64,000 nt of DNA from Actinomadura madurae. Its GTDB lineage: Bacteria; Actinomycetota; Actinomycetes; Streptosporangiales; Streptosporangiaceae. The stretch lies in the NCBI RefSeq assembly GCF_900115095.1, contig NZ_FOVH01000017.1:124001-188000 (forward strand). The letters are read 5' to 3'. This document shows positions 23,574-32,904 of the stretch, one piece after another. Under the pieces are notes generated by a model. It did not search any database. It saw only the letters and a list, made by a program, of their open reading frames with translations, and was not told the origin of the DNA. Both the position numbers and the translations under genes were made by a program. Numbering within the stretch: position 1 is the stretch's first letter; every line of letters begins with the position of its first letter.

Positions 23574-25730
23574 ATGACGAATCTCACCGTACGCATGGCC
23601 CGGTGGAGCGCCGGGCACCCCTGGCGCGGGATCGCCGCCTGGTTCCTGTTCGTCGCCCTGTGCCTCGGGATCGGGATCGCGGCCGGCGGGCACGCCGCCA
23701 CGACCGAGGACTACCGCATCGGCGAGGCCGGGCGGGCGGAGGCGATGGCCGCCGAGGGCGGCCTGCAGCAGAAGCCCGTCGAGCACGTACTGATCACCGG
23801 CACCGGCGCGGCGGCCGACGCGGCGGCGCGGGACGCCGCCGCGCGGATGGAGCGGCTCCCGGAGGTCGAGTCGGTGTCGGCGCCCGTCCGGTCGAAGGAC
23901 GGCTCAGCGGTCCGCGTCGACGTGACGATCAAGGGCCCCGAACTCCAGGGCAAGGACCACATCGAACCCCTGCACGCCCAGACGGCCGCCGTGCGGGCCG
24001 CGCATCCGGGCGTGCGGGTCGAGGAGACGGGCAGCCCGTCCATCAGCAAGGGGGTCGGCGAGCTGCGCGACGACGACCTCGCCCGCACCGAGGTGATCGC
24101 CCTGCCGATCACGCTGGTCACCCTGCTGGTGGTGTTCGGCTCGTTCGCGGTCGCGATCGTTCCGGTGGTGCTCGCGCTGACCTCGATCGCGGCGGCGATC
24201 GGCCTGTCGATGCTCGCCTCGCACGTGTTCCCGGACGCCGGGGTCGGCGCCAGCGTGATCCTGCTGATCGGCATGGCCGTCGGCGTCGACTACACGCTCT
24301 TCTACCTCAAGCGGGAACGGGAGGAACGGGCCCGCTCGGCCGGCCGGCTGAGCGCGCGGGCGACCGTGGAGATCGCCGCGGCGACGTCCGGGCGCGCGGT
24401 GGTGGTGTCCGGGCTGGCGGTCGCGGTGTCCAGCGCGACCCTGTACCTCGCGGACGACGTGATCTTCTCCTCGATCGCGACCGCCGCGATCGTCGTCACG
24501 CTGGTCGCCGTCGTCAGCTCGCTGACCGTCCTGCCCGCGGTGCTGGCGAAGCTCGGCGGGTGGGCGGAGCGGCGGGCCGCCCGGCGCGGGAAGGCCCCGA
24601 AGGCTCCGCGGACCGGAGGCGGCCGGATCACCAAGGCGATGCTGGGGCCCACGGGCAGGCACCCGGCGGCGACCCTGGCGGTGTCCGTCCTGGCCATGCT
24701 GGCCCTCGCCGCGCCGCTGCTGAACTTCAACCTGACCGACATGGGACGCGACAGCCACCCGCGCCAGATCCCCGCCATGCAGGTCTACGACCGGCTGAAC
24801 GCGGCGTTCCCCGAGCTGAAGGCCACGCACCGGATCGTCGTCAAGGCCGACGCCGGACGCGCGCCCGACGTGACCGCCGCCCTGCGCGACCTGGCCGGGC
24901 GCGCGAAGCGCGACCCGCTGCTCGCCGGCACGTCCGAGCTGCACGCCTCGCCGGACCGGCGGATCCACCTCCTCGAACTCGCGGTGCCGCACCACGTCAG
25001 CACCGACGAGGCACAGCGGTCCCTGGACCGGATCCGCGGCGAGTACGTGCCCGCGACCGTCGGGAAGCCCGGCATGGAGGCCGCGGTGACCGGGGACGTC
25101 GCCCGCTACGCCGACTACCCCGAGCACCAGAAGAGCAAGCTGCCGTTCGTCGTCGGGGCGCTGCTGCTCGTCACGTTCGCGATGACCGTGTGGGCGTTCC
25201 GCTCGGTCGTCCTCGGCCTGATCGGCGTGCTGCTCAACCTGCTGTCGGCCGGGGCCTCGCTCGGGGTGCTCGTCCTCGTGTTCCAGGGGACGTGGGCGGA
25301 GGGGCTCCTCGGCTTCACCTCCACCGGGTCCGTCGGCTCCCGCGTCCCGCTGTTCCTGTTCGTGATCCTGTTCGGGCTGTCGATGGACTACCAGGTGTTC
25401 GTGATCAGCCGGATCCGCGAGGGGGCGCGGCGCGGCGTCCCCACGCGGCAGGCGGTGCTGGACGGGGTCGGCGGCTCGGCGAGCGTGGTGACCAGCGCCG
25501 CGTTCGTCATGGTGACGGTGTTCGCGAGCTTCGTCTTCGTCCACATCATGGAGCTGAAGCAGATGGGCTTCGCGCTCGCGGTCGCCGTGCTGCTGGACGC
25601 CGCCGTCATCCGCATCATGATCCTCCCGGCGCTGATGCTGCTGCTCGGCGACCGGTGCTGGTGGCCGTCCCGGGTGGCGCGCCCGGCGGTGGCGGGGGCG
25701 GCCGAGCCCGCGCGGCAGAACGTAGGCTGA
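23574..25730 (+). CDS. MMPL/RND-family transporter
   Basis: 718 residues in the duplicated RND layout: TM1 (about 19-37), a large exterior loop, a cluster of helices, then a second loop and cluster. Both conserved helix motifs appear, GMAVGVDYTLFYLKRER and LFGLSMDYQVFVISRIREG, whose Asp-Tyr pair relays protons. Members export lipids or drugs; cargo unknown here. ATG at 23574 is chosen since it puts a short basic tail before TM1. The histidine kinase begins 5 bp after its stop, so transporter, sensor and regulator form one operon. Confidence 0.9.
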   Translation: MTNLTVRMARWSAGHPWRGIAAWFLFVALCLGIGIAAGGHAATTEDYRIGEAGRAEAMAAEGGLQQKPVEHVLITGTGAAADAAARDAAARMERLPEVESVSAPVRSKDGSAVRVDVTIKGPELQGKDHIEPLHAQTAAVRAAHPGVRVEETGSPSISKGVGELRDDDLARTEVIALPITLVTLLVVFGSFAVAIVPVVLALTSIAAAIGLSMLASHVFPDAGVGASVILLIGMAVGVDYTLFYLKREREERARSAGRLSARATVEIAAATSGRAVVVSGLAVAVSSATLYLADDVIFSSIATAAIVVTLVAVVSSLTVLPAVLAKLGGWAERRAARRGKAPKAPRTGGGRITKAMLGPTGRHPAATLAVSVLAMLALAAPLLNFNLTDMGRDSHPRQIPAMQVYDRLNAAFPELKATHRIVVKADAGRAPDVTAALRDLAGRAKRDPLLAGTSELHASPDRRIHLLELAVPHHVSTDEAQRSLDRIRGEYVPATVGKPGMEAAVTGDVARYADYPEHQKSKLPFVVGALLLVTFAMTVWAFRSVVLGLIGVLLNLLSAGASLGVLVLVFQGTWAEGLLGFTSTGSVGSRVPLFLFVILFGLSMDYQVFVISRIREGARRGVPTRQAVLDGVGGSASVVTSAAFVMVTVFASFVFVHIMELKQMGFALAVAVLLDAAVIRIMILPALMLLLGDRCWWPSRVARPAVAGAAEPARQNVG

Positions 25731-25735
25731 TCGGC

Positions 25736-26905
25736 ATGGCGCGGCCCGGCGAACGTCCCCAGGTGCGGGCGCTGCGCAGGTGGTACGCCGCCGCCTGGGT
25801 GGTGTTCGGGCTGGTCCCGCCCGCGCTGGCGGTGTGGGACCAGCCGGACTCCACCAGGTCCGCCACGCTGTCGCTGCTGTCGGTGATCGGGCTCTGCTAC
25901 CCGATCACCGGGACGTTCCCGGGGAATCCGGCGCTCCGCCGGTTCACGTTCCTCGGCGTGCTCGTCGCGGGGATCGGCGCCGTCGCCTACCTCATGGACG
26001 GCGCCGCGTCCCTGCTCATCGTCTCGCTCCCGCACTTCTGGATCCTCGCGGGGAGCCCGCGGCGCGCGGTCGTCCTCAGCGGTGCCGCCGCCGCGGCCGC
26101 GGTCGCCGGCGACGCGGTCCGGTCGGCGCCGGACGGCGCGCAGCTCAGCGGCAACTCCGTCGCCGCGCTCATCGGCTACGCGGCCGGGGTGCTGTTCGGG
26201 CTGTGGATGCACCGGGTCGTCGGGCAGCACGACGCGCGCGCCCGGCTCCTCGCCGCCGACCTGGAGGACGCCGAGCGGCGGCTCGCCGAGGCGCAGCGCC
26301 GGCAGGGCGCCGCCGACGAGCGCGAACGGCTCGCCCGCGAGATCCACGACACGCTCGCGCAGGGGTTCGCGTCCATCGTCGTCCTGGCCGAGGCGGCCCG
26401 GACGGGCCTTCGCGCCGACCCGGACCGCAGCGCCCAGCAGCTCCTGTCGATCGAGCAGACCGCCCGGGAGAACCTCGCCGAGGCGCGCGTCCTCGTCGGG
26501 ACGGCGTCGGCGGGCAGCGTCGCCCCGGCCTCCGTCGCCCGGACGCTGCGCCGCACCCTCGACCGGTTCGCCGAGGACACCGGGCTCACCGTCACCGCCG
26601 ACCTCCCGGACGTCGACTGCGACCAGACGACCCGGATCGCGCTGCTGCGCTGCACCCAGGAATCGCTCGCCAACATCCGCAAGCACGCCGCCGCGTCCAC
26701 GGTCGGGGTCGTCCTCGAACGCCGCCCGCACGGCGTCGAACTGGAGATCACCGACGACGGGCGCGGCTTCGCGGTCGCGGAGTCCCGCGGCTTCGGCCTG
26801 GACGGGATGCGCCGCCGCCTCGCCGAGCTCGGCGGCGAGCTCACCGTGACCAGTTCCCCCGGCGACGGCACCCGGGTCCTCGCCACGATCCCCGCGAAGG
26901 CATGA
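25736..26905 (+). CDS. Sensor histidine kinase, NarL/DesK type
   Basis: 389 residues. Five hydrophobic segments in the first 160 residues form a membrane sensor without an obvious exterior domain. The HisKA_3 box ERERLAREIHDTLAQGF has the phospho-acceptor His at about 204. The ATPase part has QESLANIRKHA and DDGRGF, ending in the G2-like GDGTRV. This type senses envelope or lipid stress in several actinomycetes (known), which would suit its MMPL neighbour (inference). Confidence 0.9.
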   Translation: MARPGERPQVRALRRWYAAAWVVFGLVPPALAVWDQPDSTRSATLSLLSVIGLCYPITGTFPGNPALRRFTFLGVLVAGIGAVAYLMDGAASLLIVSLPHFWILAGSPRRAVVLSGAAAAAAVAGDAVRSAPDGAQLSGNSVAALIGYAAGVLFGLWMHRVVGQHDARARLLAADLEDAERRLAEAQRRQGAADERERLAREIHDTLAQGFASIVVLAEAARTGLRADPDRSAQQLLSIEQTARENLAEARVLVGTASAGSVAPASVARTLRRTLDRFAEDTGLTVTADLPDVDCDQTTRIALLRCTQESLANIRKHAAASTVGVVLERRPHGVELEITDDGRGFAVAESRGFGLDGMRRRLAELGGELTVTSSPGDGTRVLATIPAKA

Positions 26906-26906
26906 C

Positions 26907-27533
26907 ATGACCGGCAGGCTCAGGATCATCGTGGTGGACGACCACACGGTCATGCGCGCGGGCCTCGTCGCGCTGCTGGCCGCCGAACCCACCATCGAGA
27001 TCGTCGGCGAGGCCGGCGACGGCCGCGAGGCGGTGGCGCTCGCCCGCCGGCTCCGCCCCGACGTCGCGCTGCTCGACCTGCGGATGCCCGTGCTGGACGG
27101 CGTCGCCGCCACCACCGAGATCGGCGCCGCCGGGACCCGCGTCCTCGTCCTCACCACCTACGACACCGACACCGAGATCGAGCGCGCGATCGAGGCCGGC
27201 GCCATCGGCTACCTGCTGAAGGACACCACCCGCGAGCAGCTCGTGGACGCCATCCACGCGGCGGCCCGCGGCGAGACCGTTCTCGCGCCCCGCGTCGCGG
27301 AGAAGCTCGTCGCCCGGATGCGCCGCCCCGAGCCGGCCGCGCTGACCGCCCGGGAGATCGACGTGCTCCGGGCGGTCGCCGACGGCCTGTCCAACGCCGA
27401 GATCGGGCGGCGGCTCGTCATCGCCGAGGCGACCGTCAAGACCCACCTCCTGCGCGTCTTCGCGAAGCTGGACGTCAGCGACCGCACCCACGCCGTCGTC
27501 GTCGCCATGGACCGCGGCCTGCTCGCGCGCTAG
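26907..27533 (+). CDS. NarL/LuxR-type response regulator
   Basis: 208 residues. Receiver domain VVDDHTVMRAG with phospho-acceptor Asp about 57 (ALLDLRMP) and the conserved Lys in GYLLKD. C-terminal LuxR HTH: LTAREIDVLRAVADGLSNAE to VKTHLLRVFAKLDVSDR. One base separates it from the kinase stop. Its TAG stop shares the bases CTAG with the convergent permease stop. Confidence 0.94.
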   Translation: MTGRLRIIVVDDHTVMRAGLVALLAAEPTIEIVGEAGDGREAVALARRLRPDVALLDLRMPVLDGVAATTEIGAAGTRVLVLTTYDTDTEIERAIEAGAIGYLLKDTTREQLVDAIHAAARGETVLAPRVAEKLVARMRRPEPAALTAREIDVLRAVADGLSNAEIGRRLVIAEATVKTHLLRVFAKLDVSDRTHAVVVAMDRGLLAR

Positions 27534-28246
27534 TCGGCGCTCGCGACCGCGAGGGTGCGGAGCCGGACGGTGGCGAGGGCCGTCGCGGCGGCCGTGACCA
27601 CCACCAGCAGCGTGATCGCCACCGGCAGGTCCACCACCGACTTGACCGGCGACGCTCCGGTGAGCGCGTCGATCACCGACAGCGCCCACTGCTGGATGGA
27701 CGCCTGCTGCGCGCCCGGCGCGAACGTCCCGAGCAGGGTCTCCCACACCAGCGCGTACAGCAGGCCGATCGTGACGGCGTTGCGGCTCGCGACCGCGAGG
27801 GCCACGAACACCGCGCTGTAGGTGAGGCCGCCGACCAGCGTGCCGACCGCGAACGCGGGCGTCAGCCCGGCCGTCGTCCCGGTCAGCAGGAGCGCCGCGA
27901 GGGCCGTCGGGACGACCGCGAAGGCCGTCACCAGGACGATCGCCACGACCAGCTTCGTCAGCACGACCACCTCGCGCCGGATCGGCTTGGTCAGCACGTA
28001 CATGATCTGGCCGTCGTCGATCTCCGGCCCGATCACGCCGCTGCCGGCGATCAGCGCGAGCAGCGGCAGCAGCGTCGCGAGGCCGAACGTCTGCAGCACG
28101 TTCGCCGAGATGTCCAGGTCGTTGTTGCCGGTCACCCGCAGGGCGGCCGCGAGGAGGAGCAGGAGCAGCGGCAGCCCCAGCAGGAGCAGGGCCCGCTTGC
28201 GGCCGAGCATCGCCCGGAACGTGATCATCGCGATCGTTGCATTCAT
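27530..28246 (-). CDS. ABC-2 permease (second transporter)
   Basis: 238 residues with about six hydrophobic helices (ALLLLGLPLLLLLLAAAL, LATLLPLLALIAGSGVIG, LVVAIVLVTAFAVVPTALAA and others). GPEIDDGQIMYVLTKPIRR is the charged loop conserved in ABC-2 permeases. Starts 4 bp after the stop of its ATPase. Last gene of a four-gene ABC operon. Substrate unknown. Confidence 0.88.
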   Translation of the reverse strand: MNATIAMITFRAMLGRKRALLLLGLPLLLLLLAAALRVTGNNDLDISANVLQTFGLATLLPLLALIAGSGVIGPEIDDGQIMYVLTKPIRREVVVLTKLVVAIVLVTAFAVVPTALAALLLTGTTAGLTPAFAVGTLVGGLTYSAVFVALAVASRNAVTIGLLYALVWETLLGTFAPGAQQASIQQWALSVIDALTGASPVKSVVDLPVAITLLVVVTAAATALATVRLRTLAVASAD

Positions 28247-28250
28247 GGGA

Positions 28251-29162
28251 TCACCGGGCCACCAGGTAGGAGAACACGCTTTCGAGGGACTCGTCGGCCG
28301 GGGAGACCTCCCAGAGGCGCACCCCGGCGTCCCGCGAGATCTGCGGCAGCAGCCAGGTGAAGCGCTGGAAGTCGATCGCCTCGACCTGCAGCCCCTTGTC
28401 GGTGAGCTGCACGCTGCGCGCCGAGCCGTCCGCGATGATCGCGGCGGCCAGCCGGCGGTCGTCGCCCGACCGGACGAGGAAGATGTGCGGCCGGTCGGTC
28501 ATCAGCCGCCGGATCTTGCGGAAGTCGCCGGACGCGGCGTGCCGCCCCGCCACGATCACCTCGATGTGGCTGGCGAGCCGCTCCACCTCCTCCAGGATGT
28601 GCGAGGAGAACAGGATCGTGCGCCCCTCGGCGGCCATCCGCTGGATGAGGTCCATCAGCTGCAGCCGCTGCCGCGGGTCCATGCCGTTGAACGGCTCGTC
28701 CAACAGCAGCACCGGCGGGTCGTGCACCAGCGCCGACGCCATCTTGATGCGCTGCTTCATGCCCTTGGAGTAGTTGCCGATCTGGCGGTCGGCCGCGTAG
28801 TCCATCTCCACCAGGCCGATGGCGCGGCGGGCCGCGGCACCCGGCTCGGGCAGCTTGTGCAGTTTCGCCATCGCCAGGATGAACTGCTCGCCGGTGAGGA
28901 AGTCGTACGCCGACTCCCGCTCCGGGACCAGGCCGAGGCTGCGGTAGATGCCCGGGTTCCGCCAGATCGGCGTCCCGTCGAGCGTCACCGACCCCGACGA
29001 CGGCGCGAGGAACCCGCCCATCATGTGGATCAGCGTCGACTTGCCGGCGCCGTTCGGCCCGAGCAGCCCGGTGACCCCCGGCCCGACCTTCATCGACACG
29101 CCGTTGACGGCCACGACGTTCCCGTACCAGCGGGACACGTTCTCCAGAATCAACTCGCTCAT
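28251..29162 (-). CDS. ABC ATP-binding protein (second transporter)
   Basis: 303 residues with Walker A GPNGAGKST, signature YSKGMKQRIKM, Walker B VLLLDEPFNGMDPR and switch His in SSHILEE. The C-terminal part (about 215-300) is the usual exporter tail. Its ATG overlaps the preceding permease stop in ATGA. Similar enough to the first ATPase of this operon to suggest an internal duplication. Confidence 0.92.
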   Translation of the reverse strand: MSELILENVSRWYGNVVAVNGVSMKVGPGVTGLLGPNGAGKSTLIHMMGGFLAPSSGSVTLDGTPIWRNPGIYRSLGLVPERESAYDFLTGEQFILAMAKLHKLPEPGAAARRAIGLVEMDYAADRQIGNYSKGMKQRIKMASALVHDPPVLLLDEPFNGMDPRQRLQLMDLIQRMAAEGRTILFSSHILEEVERLASHIEVIVAGRHAASGDFRKIRRLMTDRPHIFLVRSGDDRRLAAAIIADGSARSVQLTDKGLQVEAIDFQRFTWLLPQISRDAGVRLWEVSPADESLESVFSYLVAR

Positions 29163-30037
29163 GACAGCCCCGCCTTACGGAACCTACGGTAAAGGACCGC
29201 GATCGAACCGAGGACGATGACGGTGCACAGCGCCAGCGCCACCACGCCGCCCTCGATGCCGGACGGCACCCCTCCTGACGACGACTGCGCGCCCAGCAGC
29301 CTGACCTGGACGATGTCCACCAGGTTGAACGGCGCGAACAGCCCCGCCCAGCCCTGGAGGGTGAAGTTCGTCTGCTCCTCGGCGATCCCCTGGACGACGC
29401 CGACGAACGCGGTGCTGATCATGTAGACGGCGATGACCGCGGCGACCCCGAAGCCGCGGCGCGGCGTGAACGCCGCGACCACCATCCCGATCGCGGCCAG
29501 CACGAGCGCGAACAGCACGCAGCCGACCAGGGCGCCGAGGTACTTGAGCACCTGCTCGCCCGAGTCCGGCATCTTGGCGACCAGCCCGCCGACGTACAGG
29601 ACGGTGACGGGCACGGCCATCAGCGCGAACAGCGCGGACGCCATCGCGGCGCCCTTGGCCAGCACGAAGTCGAGATGGCCGACCGGGCGCGAGAAGTACA
29701 GCGGGATGACGTGGAACCGGACCTCCCGCGAGGCCAGCACCGGCGCCTGCGTGGCCAGGAAGATCGCCACGATGACCTGCATGATGACGGCGTAGCCCGA
29801 GTAGCGGATCAGCGCGTCCGGCTCCTTGGTGAAGGAGAACGCCGCGACCGACCCGGCGGCCGGCAGCATCATGATCGCCGCCAGCAGGAACGGCATCACC
29901 TTCGCCCGCGCGGGACGGCCGAGGCCGAAGGCGGCGCGCAGGTTGTGGACGTACAGCGACCGCAGCACGTACGCGCGGCCGTTGCGGCGCCCTTCGTAGT
30001 GGCGGTACCCGATGTCGTGGATCGTGCTGGTGCTCAT
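29159..30037 (-). CDS. ABC-2 permease (first transporter)
   Basis: 292 residues. The N-terminal IHDIGYRHYEGRRNGR is a marker of one actinobacterial ABC permease family, followed by six hydrophobic segments with the loop LASREVRFHVIPLYFSRPVG. Coupled at both ends by ATGA overlaps with the two ATPase genes. Longer upstream frame rejected because it lies inside the ATPase gene. Confidence 0.9.
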   Translation of the reverse strand: MSTSTIHDIGYRHYEGRRNGRAYVLRSLYVHNLRAAFGLGRPARAKVMPFLLAAIMMLPAAGSVAAFSFTKEPDALIRYSGYAVIMQVIVAIFLATQAPVLASREVRFHVIPLYFSRPVGHLDFVLAKGAAMASALFALMAVPVTVLYVGGLVAKMPDSGEQVLKYLGALVGCVLFALVLAAIGMVVAAFTPRRGFGVAAVIAVYMISTAFVGVVQGIAEEQTNFTLQGWAGLFAPFNLVDIVQVRLLGAQSSSGGVPSGIEGGVVALALCTVIVLGSIAVLYRRFRKAGLS

Positions 30038-30978
30038 CGCGGCGCCCCCTCCTGGACGGTCCCGGCGGGCGCCTGCGGCGCGGGCGGCGTCTGGAAGACC
30101 TCCTCGATGTGGTGGCGGCGCTGCTCCATCCGGATCAGCCGCAGCCCGAGGTCGGCGACACCGTCGCGGATCAGGTCGTAGGTCTGCTCGCCGGCGATGT
30201 CGACGACGAGGAACCGGCCCTCCGGATGGACGGACACGCCCTGGTCGTAGAGGTGCTGCCCGAGCGTGTCGCGGCCCTCGTCCACCTCGACGGTGAGGAC
30301 GCCGCTCTCCTTGGTGTAGGCCTCGACGGCCTGCGAGCGCAGCAGCTTCCCGCCGTCGATGATCACGACGTGGTCGCAGACCCGCTCCAGCTCGCCGAGC
30401 AGGTGGGACGTGACGAGGACGCTGATCCCGAACTCGGCGCCGATGCGGCGGATCAGGTCGAGCATCTCGTCGCGCCCGGCCGGGTCGAGGCCGTTGGTGG
30501 GCTCGTCCAGGAAGACGAGCTTCGGGTCGTGGACGAGGGCCTGCGCGAGCTTCACCCGCTGGCGCATCCCGGTGGAGTAGCCGCCGATGGGGCGGTAGCG
30601 CTCCTCGTACAGGCCGACGTGCCGGAGCGTGTCGGCGGCGCGTTCGCGGGCCGCGGTCGGCGGCAGCCCGCACATCCGGGCCATGTGCACGACGAACTCG
30701 GTCGCGGACACGTCCGGCGGCAGGCATTCGTATTCGGGCATGAACCCGACGCTCTCCCGGATCCGCAGGCCCTCGCGGGCGATGTCGAGGCCGAGGACGG
30801 TCGCGGTGCCGGAGGTCGGCGGCTGCAGCCCGAGGAGGATCTTGATGAGCGTCGACTTGCCGGCGCCGTTGGCGCCGACCAGCCCGACGACGCCCGGCTC
30901 GACGGCCATGGACAGGTCGTCCAGGGCGGTCACCCGGGGGAACCTCATCGTCAGGCCCTGGGTGGCGATGATCGGCAT
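30034..30978 (-). CDS. ABC ATP-binding protein (first transporter)
   Basis: 314 residues: Walker A GANGAGKST, signature YSTGMRQRVKL, Walker B LVFLDEPTNGLDP, switch His in TSHLLGE. ATG at 30978 has only a weak GGTGAT upstream, consistent with a leaderless or nearly leaderless start; it heads the operon ATPase-permease-ATPase-permease. Confidence 0.92.
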   Translation of the reverse strand: MPIIATQGLTMRFPRVTALDDLSMAVEPGVVGLVGANGAGKSTLIKILLGLQPPTSGTATVLGLDIAREGLRIRESVGFMPEYECLPPDVSATEFVVHMARMCGLPPTAARERAADTLRHVGLYEERYRPIGGYSTGMRQRVKLAQALVHDPKLVFLDEPTNGLDPAGRDEMLDLIRRIGAEFGISVLVTSHLLGELERVCDHVVIIDGGKLLRSQAVEAYTKESGVLTVEVDEGRDTLGQHLYDQGVSVHPEGRFLVVDIAGEQTYDLIRDGVADLGLRLIRMEQRRHHIEEVFQTPPAPQAPAGTVQEGAPR

Positions 30979-31063
30979 ATCACCGAACCTAGTGGCTGGG
31001 CGCGTGCGCCACGTCACCCTCAAGTGCGATGCCGGCCAGCCTTTAGGCCGATGTCGCGGCGAC

Positions 31064-32020
31064 CTAAGTTCCCCGGATGAGCGACTTTCGGCCACGGCGC
31101 CGCAGGACCGATGACCACACCGCGCGCTGGACGACCAGCGTCAGCGCGCCCGCGATGATCATCCCGGCGAAGTTGACCGCGAGCTGGAGCAGCGACCCGG
31201 TGATCTCGCTGGCGTGCTTGAGCGCCATCGCGACCGCGAGGTTCCCGGCGGCGGGCACGGTGGTGACCGAGATGAAGACGCCGACCAGCGCCGACGACTT
31301 GCCCGCGGTGAGCGACAGCACCCCGGCGGCCCCGGCGAGCAGCGCGACGATGAACGACCAGCGGTCCGGGCTGTAGATGAACGCGGTGAGCGGCCGTTCG
31401 TCCGGCAGCCGGTCCAGCTCGATCACGCCGATCCATCGGCTGACCAGCGCGCACACGTACGTGATCACGATCGCCACGGCGAACCCGGCCGCGAGCGCCC
31501 GCACCGCCTCCACGATCCGGCCCGGCTGGAGGCGGACGAGGCCGTAGCAGATCGCCGCGACGGCGCCGAACTCCGGCCCGAGCACCATCGCGCCGACCAC
31601 CAGGACCGGCGAGTCGATCAGCGCCGCGATCCCGGCGAGCTGCGTGGCCAGCGCCAGGAACGCGACGAACGACCAGGTCAGCGCGGTGCCCTCGCTGACC
31701 TGCCGGTCCAGCTCCTCCCAGACGACGGCGTCGTCGCCGTGGCCGGGCGCCCGCTCCCTGGCCAGCTCGGCGCGCTCCGACAGCGTCAGGTCGACCTTGT
31801 CGAGCGCGATGGACCCGTCCCGGTCGACGCCGAGCGCGCGCAGCGCGTCCAGCACCTCGTTCGCCGACTCGCGCGCGACGTCGGCCGTCACCAGGTCGCC
31901 GCGCGGGGCACGCGCGGCGCCTTCGAGGACGACGACGTTGGCGGCCCCGGCGCAGCCGTCCAGCACCGCGCAGACCCGTTCCGTGCGGTCCGCCGGGACG
32001 ATCGCTCTGAGATGCAGCAC
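31064..32020 (-). CDS. DUF389 membrane protein
   Basis: 318 residues. A soluble ferredoxin-like N-terminal part (1-110) is followed by about six hydrophobic helices. SPVLVVGAMVLGPEFGAVAA is the DUF389 signature, and VFISVTTVPAAGNLAVAMAL is the second conserved helix. The function of the family is not established. Start is GTG. Separated by 85 bp from the ABC operon downstream and divergent from the nuclease gene. Confidence 0.88.
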   Translation of the reverse strand: MLHLRAIVPADRTERVCAVLDGCAGAANVVVLEGAARAPRGDLVTADVARESANEVLDALRALGVDRDGSIALDKVDLTLSERAELARERAPGHGDDAVVWEELDRQVSEGTALTWSFVAFLALATQLAGIAALIDSPVLVVGAMVLGPEFGAVAAICYGLVRLQPGRIVEAVRALAAGFAVAIVITYVCALVSRWIGVIELDRLPDERPLTAFIYSPDRWSFIVALLAGAAGVLSLTAGKSSALVGVFISVTTVPAAGNLAVAMALKHASEITGSLLQLAVNFAGMIIAGALTLVVQRAVWSSVLRRRGRKSLIRGT

Positions 32021-32142
32021 GGGCCAATCCTGCCCCAGACGGCCGAAGCCGTGTGGCCGGGAAGCCAGCCCATACGGTTTGATCGGTTATTTGCTGACGA
32101 GGCGGCAAAAACCAACAGAAAAACCCCCAGGACGGTGACGGC

Positions 32143-32829
32143 ATGGCCGGTGGCCCTGCGCTGGTGCACGCTCTACGAACGGCCGCGGCGGCCCTCGCGC
32201 TCGCCGTGCCCCTCGCCACGGCGGCCTGCGAAGGCGGCGTCGGCCTCTCGGAGACCGGCGCCCCGCCGTCCGGTACGCCGAAGTCCGGCGACGCGGCCCG
32301 CGCCCGCAAGGACCTCGCCGGTCTGCGCGTCGCGTCCGAGGGCGACGGCGGCGGCTACGAGCGCGGCAAGTTCGGCACGCGCTGGAAGGACACCGACCGC
32401 AACGGCTGCGACCAGCGCAACGACGTCCTCGCCCGCGACCTGGCGAAGGTCGAGAAGAAGGGCGATTGCGTCGTCCTCGCCGGTCGCCTCGACGACCCCT
32501 ACAGCGGCAAGACGATCACCTTCGCGAAGAAGGACGCCGCCGAGGTGCAGATCGACCACGTCTACCCGCTCGCCCTCGCCTGGCGCATGGGCGCGTCCCG
32601 CTGGAGCGAGGACCGCCGCGAGCGGTTCGCCAACGACCACGCCAACCTCCTCGCCGTCTGGGGCGTACCGAACCGGCAGAAAAGCGACTCGGGCCCCGGC
32701 GAATGGAAACCCCAGAAGGCCTTCCAGTGCACCTACGCGATCAAGTACATAGCGATCGCCGACAAGTACGCCCTCCCCATAACCCGCCCCGACCACAACG
32801 CCCTCCAGGACTTCCTCGGCCGGTGTTGA
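32143..32829 (+). CDS. Exported HNH-type nuclease (DUF1524)
   Basis: 228 residues. The first 29 form a signal peptide (VHALRTAAAALALAVPLATA) ending at Cys29 in ATAAC, so it may be a lipoprotein although the box is not ideal. The DUF1524/HNH motif is EVQIDHVYPLALAW with the second half RFANDHANLLAV, giving the His-Asn metal site. Related proteins are secreted or surface nucleases of actinomycetes. Preceded by a 122-bp divergent promoter region and followed at once by a hairpin. Confidence 0.9.
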   Translation: MAGGPALVHALRTAAAALALAVPLATAACEGGVGLSETGAPPSGTPKSGDAARARKDLAGLRVASEGDGGGYERGKFGTRWKDTDRNGCDQRNDVLARDLAKVEKKGDCVVLAGRLDDPYSGKTITFAKKDAAEVQIDHVYPLALAWRMGASRWSEDRRERFANDHANLLAVWGVPNRQKSDSGPGEWKPQKAFQCTYAIKYIAIADKYALPITRPDHNALQDFLGRC

Positions 32830-32831
32830 TC

Positions 32832-32848
32832 CAGGGGGCGCCCCCCTG
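32832..32848 (+). terminator. Hairpin after the nuclease gene
   Basis: CAGGGGG/CCCCCTG arms with a three-base loop, beginning 3 bp after the stop. Confidence 0.5.
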
Positions 32849-32904
32849 CCCGTGATGGTGGTCGGGTCACCCCCGAGGGCAGGGCGGAGCCATATGCTCG
32901 TGAG

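Noticed and set aside
23603..26905. 1100-codon frame suggesting an MMPL-histidine kinase fusion
   Set aside because: Its first two thirds are an out-of-frame reading of the MMPL gene; only the part from 25736 is the kinase. The MMPL stop at 25728-25730 separates the genes.
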